The position numbers and the translations under genes were made by a program. The notes under the pieces were generated by a model. It saw only the letters and a list, made by a program, of their open reading frames with translations, was not told the DNA's origin and searched no databases. From Gammaproteobacteria bacterium (lineage in GTDB: Bacteria > Pseudomonadota > Gammaproteobacteria > JABABF01), in the NCBI GenBank assembly GCA_014238345.1, contig JABABF010000121.1, forward strand, positions 1-13,354: a stretch of DNA of 13,354 nt. Reading direction: 5' to 3'. This document shows positions 7,334 through 13,354 of the stretch, piece by piece (positions within the stretch are counted from its first letter, which is position 1; every line of letters starts with the position of its first letter).

Positions 7334-10084
7334 TCAGAAGCGGTAGGCAGCCTCCATGCCCCAGCTGGACAGTTCGCCGTAAACGGCGAGGTCGAAAGTA
7401 CCGAAAGGAATAATGAACTCCCGATACTCTTCACCGGTAATGTTATTGCCAAAAATTGCCATCTGGAATTCACCTGGTAAGCCCAGTTGATCCGTCGGGA
7501 CATCGGTAAAGGAGAGGCGCATGTTGACCAAGCCTCTTTCGGTGGCAGCGTTGACCGCATGATCACTATCAATCGCCGAGCTCAGCGTCCACTTGCCCGC
7601 ATAGTCATAGTCCAGTCGGAAGTTGACCGGGCCGATGGATGTGTTGGGCCATTCGTAGCTAAACCACGCGAATAATGTATGTCTCGGCGCATAGGGCACT
7701 TCGCCGCCGGGTAAGCGGGTTCCGTCCGTCTGACCACGCGCAGCAGATGCTGGCTCTTTGCTGAAATAGGCATCCAAATAACCATAATTGACCCCCACCG
7801 TCAAACCCTCTATGGGGGTTAAATAGGTGGCCTCAACCTCCCAACCTTGATTGACCTGCTCACCGGCATTGGAGATGATACTGGTTGCACCGGCTAGCGA
7901 GGGCGAGAAAGTGGACAGTTGACGATCTGTATAGATCGTGTAGTACCACGCCATATTCATGCGCAGGGTGTTCTCCAGCCATTCGCCTTTTAGGCCAATT
8001 TCATAACTGGTACTGTTCTCATCCTGAAACGGTTTCTGAAAAACATCCGCGCTGGGAGCACGGACATTGAAGCCCCCTGCCCGATAGCCAGTAGCGGCAC
8101 GCCCATAGAGTGTCTGGTTAGCAGTCAGCTGCCAGTTCAATGCCACATCCCAAGTGAACTTATCAAAAGCCGCTGAGGCGGGTACCGTGTCGACCGTTTC
8201 ACTAGGAGAGGATTTTAATCCGCTGTAACGCAATGTGGCAGAGCGATCATCCTCAGTGTAACGCAAGCCGACAGCCAAATCTAAATCATCCCGCACAGCG
8301 TAACTAAGCTGAGTGTAAAAAGCCAATGCTTCGTTGTCGGTCGTGTAATAGAAAACATCCGCGCCACCAAGAACAGTAGTGCCATAGCATGCATTAGCGA
8401 TGGTGACCGTGTCAGCTGGCACACCATAGATTCCGGACAAGTCAGTAACGCCAGCAACTAGGTTTGGATCCCCACAGAGTGCACCGCTGCCGTAGCCTTG
8501 GAAAGTGAAGCCACCAGGGTAAATAGCTGGCAATATCGCTTGTTGAGTCGGGGTCAGGTCGGCGGCATTGTAAGCCGTGCCCACCCCACCCACAAAGGCC
8601 AGCGCTGAACCTGGATAAGCCGTGTACTGTTGGTTGTCCTCGCTGGCCTCTTCTTCGAAGAAGTACAGGCCGAGAACATAGCTCAAACGATCATCAAACA
8701 GATCGCCCAGCAATTGCAACTCATGGCTGGATTGTTCTTGATGGCTCTCTCGACTAGCACGGAATAAGGATACCAATTGTCCGTTATGCACATAGCCGCC
8801 ACCCGCCGCCAAGCTGCCATCATTGGTCACATTGATTCCCAGCGCCTGCAGAGAAGCATTGTCCTGGATGCCAAGAGGATCAATTAGACGGCCAAATTGG
8901 CCTGGAGCTGGCTGGTAGTAAAACGAGGCAAAGTCAGTCCCTGTATTGGGAATACCTGCATCCCATTCGCGCACCGAAGTAATAAATTTGAAAGTCGTGT
9001 TGTCGCCGATGTCCCAAGTGAGTGTGAAGGCGTGCCCTTCTTGATCCGATGTCTCATTTTGGGCATAGCGATTTTCCACCGTGCCCGACCGTTCGGCACT
9101 AGCGATTGCCGCCGCTTGACTCAGCAATGGCTGAATAGATTCTGGGATGTTACCTCCAGTGAAATTATCCGTCTTCAAAATCTGGGTAAGTTGCGGGTTG
9201 CCATCCTTCTCGGACTTGTCGTAGCTATAGTCAAAACTGAGCCCCTCGAAAAAATTCAGATCGCCGTGCAAAGCGAATTTAAAGGCATGGGATTCAATGT
9301 CGCCAATCAAGTCATAATCATCCACTCCCGGAGTGGCCGTACGGAAGGCATTGTTGAGGTGACCCGAGTGCTCCCAGTAAGCATAGGAGAGGCGCGCCGC
9401 CAACTCGGCAATGCCCAGATGATAGCTGTCCGTCTCCACCGTAGTCTGACTGCGAACCAAGCCTTCGTCGCTGAATTTGATATCTTGGCTGAAACCCAGT
9501 TCGCCCTGCGGTTTTTTGGTGATGATGTTGATCGCCCCGCCGACTGCGTTACGCCCATACAGTGTGCCCTGTGGGCCACGCAAGATCTCAACGCGCTCGG
9601 TGTCGGCGATATCAAAAGCGCTACCAGTCATCCGCCCCAAGTAGACACCATCAATATACAAGCCGACCACTGAATCCACAGCCAGTGCAGTTTCACCCGC
9701 ACTGATCCCGCGCACAGCAAAGGAATAGTTGGAATGACTGGCGGTCTGCTTTCTCACAGTGAAGTTTGGGGCGGCTTTGGTAGCGTTGCCAATCTCAATG
9801 ACACCAAGTTCGGTGAGGTCATCGCCGCTGAGTGCGGTAACCGCTAGGGGGGCATCCTGCAAGGATTCCTCTCGCTTCTGCGCAGTGACCACCACTTCCT
9901 CAAGGCGGCGCTCCTGCGCTTGGGCACCTAGCGGCGCGACCACGGCCAAGAACGCCATGACAGCGGCTGGGGCGACTGGCGTAGCCACAAGGGCCGACAA
10001 GAGCCAAGCCCAACCATTGCGGTTGCGGTTGCTGCGCACAGCTGAGGTGCTTTGATCATAAGTGATGCAGGTTGCGCGAATCAT
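7334..10084 (-). CDS. TonB-dependent outer-membrane receptor
   Basis: This 916-residue precursor is a ligand-gated outer-membrane barrel energised by TonB-ExbB-ExbD. The N-terminus has a long n-region (1-23), a hydrophobic core (24-52) and likely cleavage near PLGAQA/QE (residues 51-58). The TonB box EEVVVTA follows at 62-68. The plug domain spans about 75-195, with LYIDGVYLGR (142-151) and the hallmark RVEILRGPQGTLYGRNAVGG (164-183). The rest is a 22-strand barrel of usual length, ending in GMEAAYRF with the terminal aromatic needed for outer-membrane insertion. I chose the ATG at 10084 because AAGGAG sits seven bases upstream and the protein then starts with a signal peptide; the longer frame to 10219 has no such support. 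The substrate is unknown. The co-oriented hydrolase and hydratase genes upstream suggest a hydrophobic or aromatic compound rather than iron, but that is inference. Confidence 0.95.
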   Translation of the reverse strand: MIRATCITYDQSTSAVRSNRNRNGWAWLLSALVATPVAPAAVMAFLAVVAPLGAQAQERRLEEVVVTAQKREESLQDAPLAVTALSGDDLTELGVIEIGNATKAAPNFTVRKQTASHSNYSFAVRGISAGETALAVDSVVGLYIDGVYLGRMTGSAFDIADTERVEILRGPQGTLYGRNAVGGAINIITKKPQGELGFSQDIKFSDEGLVRSQTTVETDSYHLGIAELAARLSYAYWEHSGHLNNAFRTATPGVDDYDLIGDIESHAFKFALHGDLNFFEGLSFDYSYDKSEKDGNPQLTQILKTDNFTGGNIPESIQPLLSQAAAIASAERSGTVENRYAQNETSDQEGHAFTLTWDIGDNTTFKFITSVREWDAGIPNTGTDFASFYYQPAPGQFGRLIDPLGIQDNASLQALGINVTNDGSLAAGGGYVHNGQLVSLFRASRESHQEQSSHELQLLGDLFDDRLSYVLGLYFFEEEASEDNQQYTAYPGSALAFVGGVGTAYNAADLTPTQQAILPAIYPGGFTFQGYGSGALCGDPNLVAGVTDLSGIYGVPADTVTIANACYGTTVLGGADVFYYTTDNEALAFYTQLSYAVRDDLDLAVGLRYTEDDRSATLRYSGLKSSPSETVDTVPASAAFDKFTWDVALNWQLTANQTLYGRAATGYRAGGFNVRAPSADVFQKPFQDENSTSYEIGLKGEWLENTLRMNMAWYYTIYTDRQLSTFSPSLAGATSIISNAGEQVNQGWEVEATYLTPIEGLTVGVNYGYLDAYFSKEPASAARGQTDGTRLPGGEVPYAPRHTLFAWFSYEWPNTSIGPVNFRLDYDYAGKWTLSSAIDSDHAVNAATERGLVNMRLSFTDVPTDQLGLPGEFQMAIFGNNITGEEYREFIIPFGTFDLAVYGELSSWGMEAAYRF

Positions 10085-10091
10085 TGGAAGT

Positions 10092-10097
10092 CTCCTT
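10092..10097 (-). promoter_or_regulatory. Ribosome binding site deciding the receptor start
   Basis: The minus strand reads AAGGAG, seven bases before the ATG at 10084. It is the strongest Shine-Dalgarno near the gene and fixes the start 45 codons inside the longest open frame. Confidence 0.8.
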
Positions 10098-10175
10098 GAT
10101 GAAGGCATGTTTTGTGGCAATATGAATTGAATAAATTCACCGCTGTGTTTTTTGGAGTGCCCAATGCCCCTGGCT

Positions 10176-10204
10176 CCTGCTTCCTTAGTTTTCAAGGAAA
10201 CAGG
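10176..10204 (-). other. Hairpin in the leader of the receptor gene
   Basis: The arms are 10194-10204 and 10176-10186. On the minus strand the stem is CCTGTTTCCTT with AAGGAAGCAGG, 11 bp including one T-G wobble, around a 7-nt loop. No T-run follows on either strand, so it is not a standard intrinsic terminator. It lies between the hydratase stop and the receptor ATG, about 92-120 nt upstream of the latter. It could be a leader regulatory stem or an mRNA processing and stability element. Confidence 0.55.
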
Positions 10205-10228
10205 CAGACACAAGGCCACCCAATCTCT

Positions 10229-10257
10229 ATATTAACGCAATTGCGGGCGAGGCGCAA
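10229..10257 (-). promoter_or_regulatory. Weak candidate promoter for the receptor gene
   Basis: On the minus strand TTGCGC (10252-10257) and TAATAT (10229-10234) are separated by 17 bp. Matches to consensus are 3/6 and 4/6. A start near 10222 would give a leader of about 138 nt carrying the hairpin at 10176-10204 and the small inverted repeat TGAAT/ATTCA at 10128-10139. Read-through from the hydratase gene is an alternative. Confidence 0.25.
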
Positions 10258-10313
10258 GAACCACGTCTCCGGCCTCATCACCGCCACAGCACTATTGTTA
10301 TGACCCAATGCGC

Positions 10314-11102
10314 TCAGCAAAACGACACCTGCGCTGCACCCACGCCCTCAAGTTCTAACCGCAGCTGATCCCCAGCCACTACGGGCTCAAGCGGCACCAG
10401 CGAGCCGGACAAAATGATTTCGCCAGCAAGGAGCGGTATGTTGTAACGACCTAGCGTATTGGCCAGCCACGCCACCGCCGTCAGCGGGTTGCCCTGCACC
10501 GCCGAGCCCAACCCCTCGCTGAGGAATTCGCCATTCTTGTACACCTGCACCCGTAGCGCCGGTAGTTCCAGGCTCTGCGGGGGCAGCTGCGCTACGCCCA
10601 GGACATAAACCCCACAGGATGCGTTGTCGGCAACGGTGTCCTGAATGCGAATGCGCCAATCGCGGATGCGGGAGTCGACGATCTCAAAACAGGGGGTGAT
10701 GTAGGCGGTCGCCGCCAACACTGCCTCCTCGCTCACCCCCGGCCCCCGCAGATCCCGCGCCAAACGAAAGGCAATCTCGGCCTCGGCGCGGGGCTGTATC
10801 AACTGTCCCTCAATGCCTATGGCGGCACCATCTGGACACTCCATGGCATCGGTCAAAAACCCAAAATCCGGCTGAAAAACCCCGAGCATCTCCTGCACAG
10901 CTGCACTGGTAACCCCAATTTTCTTGCCGACAATGCGCTCACCATCAGCCTCAATTCGGCAGGCTACCATACGTTGCGAGATGAGATAGGCATCGTCAAT
11001 ATCAATGTCCGGCTCGCGTTCGCTCAGCGGCTCCAGCGTATAGCAACCGCGTAGCGCTTGGTACAGTTCCTCGCCCAGCTGGCGGCAATGTGCCGCGTCC
11101 AT
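10314..11102 (-). CDS. 2-keto-4-pentenoate hydratase (MhpD/BphH/XylJ type)
   Basis: The enzyme adds water to 2-hydroxypenta-2,4-dienoate or a substituted homologue to give 4-hydroxy-2-oxovalerate, a lower step of meta-cleavage pathways. The 262 residues match the family length. Family blocks are present in order: GKKIGVTSAAVQEMLGV, then QPDFGFLTD, then the acidic metal-site region PRAEAEIAFRLARDL, then FEIVDSRIRDWRIRIQDTVADN, then NPLTAVAWLANTLGRYNIPL and the C-terminal GEIILSGSL. The ATG at 11102 follows GGTGG; a GTG at 11111 would add three residues. The hydrolase gene ends nine bases upstream, so both are likely one transcript. The usual next genes (4-hydroxy-2-oxovalerate aldolase and acetaldehyde dehydrogenase) are absent from the window. 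Confidence 0.93.
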   Translation of the reverse strand: MDAAHCRQLGEELYQALRGCYTLEPLSEREPDIDIDDAYLISQRMVACRIEADGERIVGKKIGVTSAAVQEMLGVFQPDFGFLTDAMECPDGAAIGIEGQLIQPRAEAEIAFRLARDLRGPGVSEEAVLAATAYITPCFEIVDSRIRDWRIRIQDTVADNASCGVYVLGVAQLPPQSLELPALRVQVYKNGEFLSEGLGSAVQGNPLTAVAWLANTLGRYNIPLLAGEIILSGSLVPLEPVVAGDQLRLELEGVGAAQVSFC

Positions 11103-11111
11103 CGCCACCAC

Positions 11112-11963
11112 CTAGCCTCGCCCCAGCCCGAGGAAATCAAGGCAGGTCTGGTTGAACAGCTCGCGGTGCTCGACCATCACCCAGTGGCCACAGGCGGACT
11201 GCAGGATGACGCGGCTGTCGGGGCAGCCGCGCGCCAAAGTCAGCGCACCGCTAAGGGGCATGAAGCCCTCATTGACCCCCCAGAATACCAACACTGGACA
11301 GCGAATATCAGCCAAACGCTCCGTCATATTGGGCACTTCCATCGTCGTGATGACCGTTGGGGTCTGTCGACGGTGCACAGCCAAGCGCTGGCGCACCAGC
11401 TCCGGCGTGATGTGCGCCGGGTCATAGACCAAGTGCTTCAACAGCTCGCCCAGACTGTGTTCATCTGGCGTGATGCCGCTGATAAAGAACTCGCGCATCG
11501 CCGCCATCCCCGGCATCTTGAAATAGGCCGGCTGATCTTCAACACCGCCTGGAGCCATCAGGATCATCCGTTCAATCCGCTCGGGATAGTCCAAAGCCAT
11601 CTTCAATGCAATGGCTCCGCCCAGCGAATTGCCCACTGGTATGAAGCGCTCAACACCGAGCTGATCGAGCGCCTCCATCAGCACCCCGGTAAAGAACTCC
11701 AGTGTGTAACGCACATCGTCTGGCTTGCTGGACAGGCCATAGCCAATATGATCGAGCACCAATGTGCGGCAACCAGCGGCGGCAAAGGCCGGATAGTTGC
11801 CCTGAAAGTTGCTGTGGCCACTGGCGCCGGGGCCAGAGCCGTGCAGGAACACCACCGCTGTATCACCACTGCCCTGCTCTAGGCAGTGAATACGATAGCC
11901 ACCACCCACTTCAAGATAGCGACCAGTGGGCAATAATTTGGCGGGGTCTAAATCAGTGGTCAT
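11112..11963 (-). CDS. Meta-cleavage-product C-C hydrolase (MhpC/BphD/HsaD-like alpha/beta hydrolase)
   Basis: This 283-residue cytosolic alpha/beta hydrolase would split a vinylogous 1,5-diketone ring-fission product into a carboxylic acid and a 2-hydroxydienoate, the substrate of the hydratase encoded next. It has the family oxyanion motif HGSGPGASGHSNF (41-53), the nucleophile elbow GNSLGG (Ser 113) and the catalytic His in CGHWVMVEH (His 260). At the acid position relatives have WGRDDRFVP or WGREDR; here the sequence is WGVNEGFMP (229-237), so Glu 232 takes the Asp position. The ATG at 11963 has AAGGAG eight bases upstream. The extradiol dioxygenase that would make its substrate is not adjacent. 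The exact substrate (biphenyl-, phenylpropionate- or steroid-derived) cannot be read from the sequence. Confidence 0.9.
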   Translation of the reverse strand: MTTDLDPAKLLPTGRYLEVGGGYRIHCLEQGSGDTAVVFLHGSGPGASGHSNFQGNYPAFAAAGCRTLVLDHIGYGLSSKPDDVRYTLEFFTGVLMEALDQLGVERFIPVGNSLGGAIALKMALDYPERIERMILMAPGGVEDQPAYFKMPGMAAMREFFISGITPDEHSLGELLKHLVYDPAHITPELVRQRLAVHRRQTPTVITTMEVPNMTERLADIRCPVLVFWGVNEGFMPLSGALTLARGCPDSRVILQSACGHWVMVEHRELFNQTCLDFLGLGRG

Positions 11964-12398
11964 GGGGCATTCTCCTTTTAAATGTAGTGTGTTGCAAAGC
12001 CATGTGCGCTGAGTATTTGCTAACGCAGATCCGATCCGCTACATTCCCTATCTGGACATTTGTATTTTACTACAAGCAAGTCAATCAATAAGGGTTTTAT
12101 CAATATCTAGTGAAGGCATTCTGAAGATTACTTGCCATGTAGATATTTTTCCCTAAGAATGCTGATTACAGTATCCATAGTATTTTATTCTATTATCTTT
12201 ATTAGTGCTAACTGTCCAAAAAAATCATTTATTAACTTTATATTAAATGATGGTTTAATTGCAAAAATTTCGAACTCAGATGTCCGGTCATCTTGCGGCA
12301 ATTTATTGTTAAGAACATGTGATGTTTTTCATAGTCATAAGAGAAGATGGAAAAAATAGGGAGTAGTAGGATTAATATTAAAATCAATATCAGGTTGC

Positions 12399-12530
12399 TT
12401 AGCGTGCCGGATTATGTTGTTCTTCCACCAACACTACAGTGGCGATGAGCGGTTGAGATTTATCTGCATGTGGTGGCAGGATAATCTCAACAAAATAATG
12501 GATCTAGCAATCAATTGTTTTGGCGTACAT
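12399..12530 (-). pseudogene. Unrecognised mini reading frame interrupted by TAG
   Basis: Seven bases after the AGCS stop the minus strand opens with ATG at 12530. It reads MYAKTIDC, meets TAG (12504-12506), then continues in the same frame for 34 protein-like codons (for example IATVVLVEEQHNPAR) to a TAA at 12399-12401. The second part contains the inverted repeat at 12454-12490. It may be a decayed small gene, a readthrough frame or chance; no homology is recognised. Confidence 0.2.
12454..12490. repeat. Inverted repeat downstream of the AGCS gene
   Basis: TTGAGATT at 12454-12461 pairs with AATCTCAA at 12483-12490. Inner ATC/GAT and TGC/GCA pairs extend the stem with small bulges around an 8-nt loop. 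It lies about 46 bp past the AGCS stop. It lacks a T-run in either direction, so it could be an mRNA 3'-end stem but not a standard terminator. Confidence 0.45.
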
Positions 12531-12536
12531 TGCAAA

Positions 12537-13132
12537 TCAGCGACGCTGACTCCGCTCTTCTTCGAACTCTGTCATCATATCGCGTAATCTTCCAGAGAGC
12601 ATGATGACGGCAAATAAGTTGGGGATAACCATCAGGCCAAAAGCGATGTCAGTGAAGGCCAGCACCATCTCTAATTTCCATACTGAACCAGCAAAGACAG
12701 CCGCCACAAACAGCCATTTGATCGGCTCTAGGGCTCTGTCGCCAAATAGATAGCGTGCGGATGTCTGGCAGTAGTGGAACCAAGCAATCGCCGTGGAAAA
12801 GGCAAATAGCGTAGCGGCAATAGCGAGGAAGTAACTGCCAAAACCCGGCAGGAATTGCTCGAAAGAGGCGGCGGTCAGCGCAGCTCCACCGAGTCCTGTA
12901 GCCGAGCTGTGCAAGCCGCTCAGCACGATGATAAAACCAGTGGCAGAACACACGATCAGGGTGTCTATAAAAGGCTCTAACAGGGCAACATAGCCTTGTC
13001 GTATCGGAGCCGAGCAACGGGCGGTGGCGTGCATCATCGGCGCTGAACCGAGCCCGGCCTCACTGGAGAAGATTGCCCGGCGGATACCTGTGATGATCAC
13101 TGTGCCTACCACGCCGCCAGCCGCCGCTGTGC
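12537..13132 (-). CDS. Sodium:alanine symporter (AGCS family), 3' part only
   Basis: About 198 codons of an amino acid:cation symporter of the inner membrane are present. The frame reads TAAAGGVVGTVIITGIRRAI, then the family hallmark SSEAGLGSAPMMHATA, and several membrane helices (about 40-65, 85-115, 130-155 and 160-180 of the fragment). It ends in a charged tail (EFEEERSQRR). Family members are about 450-500 residues, so roughly the N-terminal 60% is missing. The 5' limit is not a start codon: at 13132/13133 the sequence switches to the opposite strand and the next native codons are found on the + strand. An apparent GTG start at 13112 falls within conserved family sequence, so it should not be taken as the true start. 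Confidence 0.9.
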
Positions 13133-13354
13133 GGAATTTATGTACTCACTGCACTGGGCATCTGCCTGTGGCATATTGCCGACATGCCACGCGTGTTAAG
13201 CATCATCTTCAGCGATGCTTTCAGTGGCACAGCGGCGGCTGGCGGCGTGGTAGGCACAGTGATCATCACAGGTATCCGCCGGGCAATCTTCTCCAGTGAG
13301 GCCGGGCTCGGTTCAGCGCCGATGATGCACGCCACCGCCCGTTGCTCGGCTCCG
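13005..13354. repeat. Perfect inverted repeat (128-bp arms, 94-bp loop) at the window end
   Basis: Arm 13005-13132 is the exact reverse complement of 13227-13354; each position x pairs with 26359 minus x, with no mismatch. The loop is 13133-13226. The right arm reaches the last base of the window, so its full length is unknown. Both arms and the loop derive from the same AGCS gene, as expected for a fold-back (inverted) chimera. Confidence 0.97.
13133..13354 (+). pseudogene. Second, inverted AGCS fragment on the + strand
   Basis: 74 codons are open to the window end. The first 31 (GIYVLTALGICLWHIAD, then MPRVLSIIFSDAFS) are the AGCS segment that should directly precede TAAAGGVVGTV. The remaining codons repeat, base for base, what the minus strand encodes at 13005-13132. 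So the + strand holds the native continuation of the same gene, joined in the wrong orientation. It has no start codon of its own and is not an independent gene. Confidence 0.9.

Larger units (their letters stand above)
11964..12536. other. AT-rich, gene-poor interval between the hydrolase and AGCS genes
   Basis: About 570 bp lie between two minus-strand genes. Base composition drops sharply: 12121-12300 is about 30% G+C by count, far below the flanking genes. It must hold the hydrolase promoter, but I see no good -35/-10 pair. A small inverted repeat TTGTA/TACAA is centred near 12065. A 75-codon + frame (12132-12359; TTG start, or 66 codons from an ATG at 12159) begins with a hydrophobic stretch and ends Lys/Arg-rich, has no ribosome binding site and resembles nothing I know. 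A minus-strand mini frame near the AGCS end is listed separately. The low G+C suggests acquired DNA or non-coding regulatory sequence. Confidence 0.6.

Noticed and set aside
8897..9673. 258-codon open frame on the + strand
   Set aside because: It is fully antisense to the conserved receptor gene, has no recognisable domain, and its composition mirrors the codon bias of the real gene.
11058..11882. 274-codon open frame on the + strand
   Set aside because: It is antisense to the well-supported hydrolase and hydratase genes and is rich in His, Gln and Ala, as expected for a shadow frame.
13024..13335. Two small genes encoding the same N-terminal sequence on opposite strands
   Set aside because: Both are out-of-frame readings of the two arms of the inverted repeat. 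The AGCS frame explains the sequence on each strand.
1..13354. tRNA, rRNA, CRISPR array, integrase or transposase
   Set aside because: I saw no T-loop consensus, no regularly spaced repeats and no mobile-element protein in any frame.

Overview
The window looks like a contig piece from a Gram-negative proteobacterium, probably a gammaproteobacterium. The grounds are a long TonB-dependent outer-membrane receptor, GC-rich coding sequence with G/C-biased third positions, and the style of the TrpRS and MotA/ExbB-type proteins. Nothing here fixes the genus. Genes are dense, and only one confident gene (the GT39 transferase) lies on the + strand.

Layout. Positions 1-2315 hold a minus-strand run: trpS, then a multi-spanning MotA/TolQ/ExbB-domain protein, then a single-span MotB/ExbD-like partner cut by the window start. 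Positions 2465-3589 hold an aminoglycoside-phosphotransferase-fold (ACAD10/11-like) kinase on the minus strand. It is divergent from a GT39 membrane glycosyltransferase at 3862-5358 on the + strand. That gene converges on, and overlaps, a minus-strand GT2 polyprenyl-phosphate glycosyltransferase plus GtrA-type flippase pair (5324-6761). Together these three can supply the classical steps of lipid-linked sugar synthesis, membrane flipping and periplasmic transfer. A gene-poor gap (6762-7333) follows. Then comes a minus-strand catabolic and uptake block: a meta-cleavage-product C-C hydrolase (11112-11963), a 2-keto-4-pentenoate hydratase (10314-11102) and a TonB-dependent receptor (7334-10084). 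This fits uptake and breakdown of an aromatic or ring-containing compound, but the extradiol dioxygenase, aldolase and dehydrogenase are not present. A second gene-poor and strongly AT-rich gap (11964-12536) precedes the 3' part of a sodium:alanine symporter (AGCS) gene.

The most striking structural feature is at the right edge. The AGCS gene runs on the minus strand up to 13132. The sequence then folds back: 13227-13354 is a perfect reverse complement of 13005-13132 (128 bp, reaching the window end), around a 94-bp loop that carries the next native codons of the same gene on the + strand. This is best explained as an inverted-duplication (fold-back) chimera at a contig end, from amplification or assembly. 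A real palindrome cannot be excluded.

I found no convincing novel defence or mobile system. Points worth a second look are the MotB/ExbD-like partner with no acidic residue in its membrane helix, long poly-G tracts in the same gene, a Glu in place of the usual catalytic Asp in the hydrolase, a hairpin in the receptor leader, a tandem repeat upstream of the GT39 gene, and small decayed or unexplained reading frames in the two gaps.
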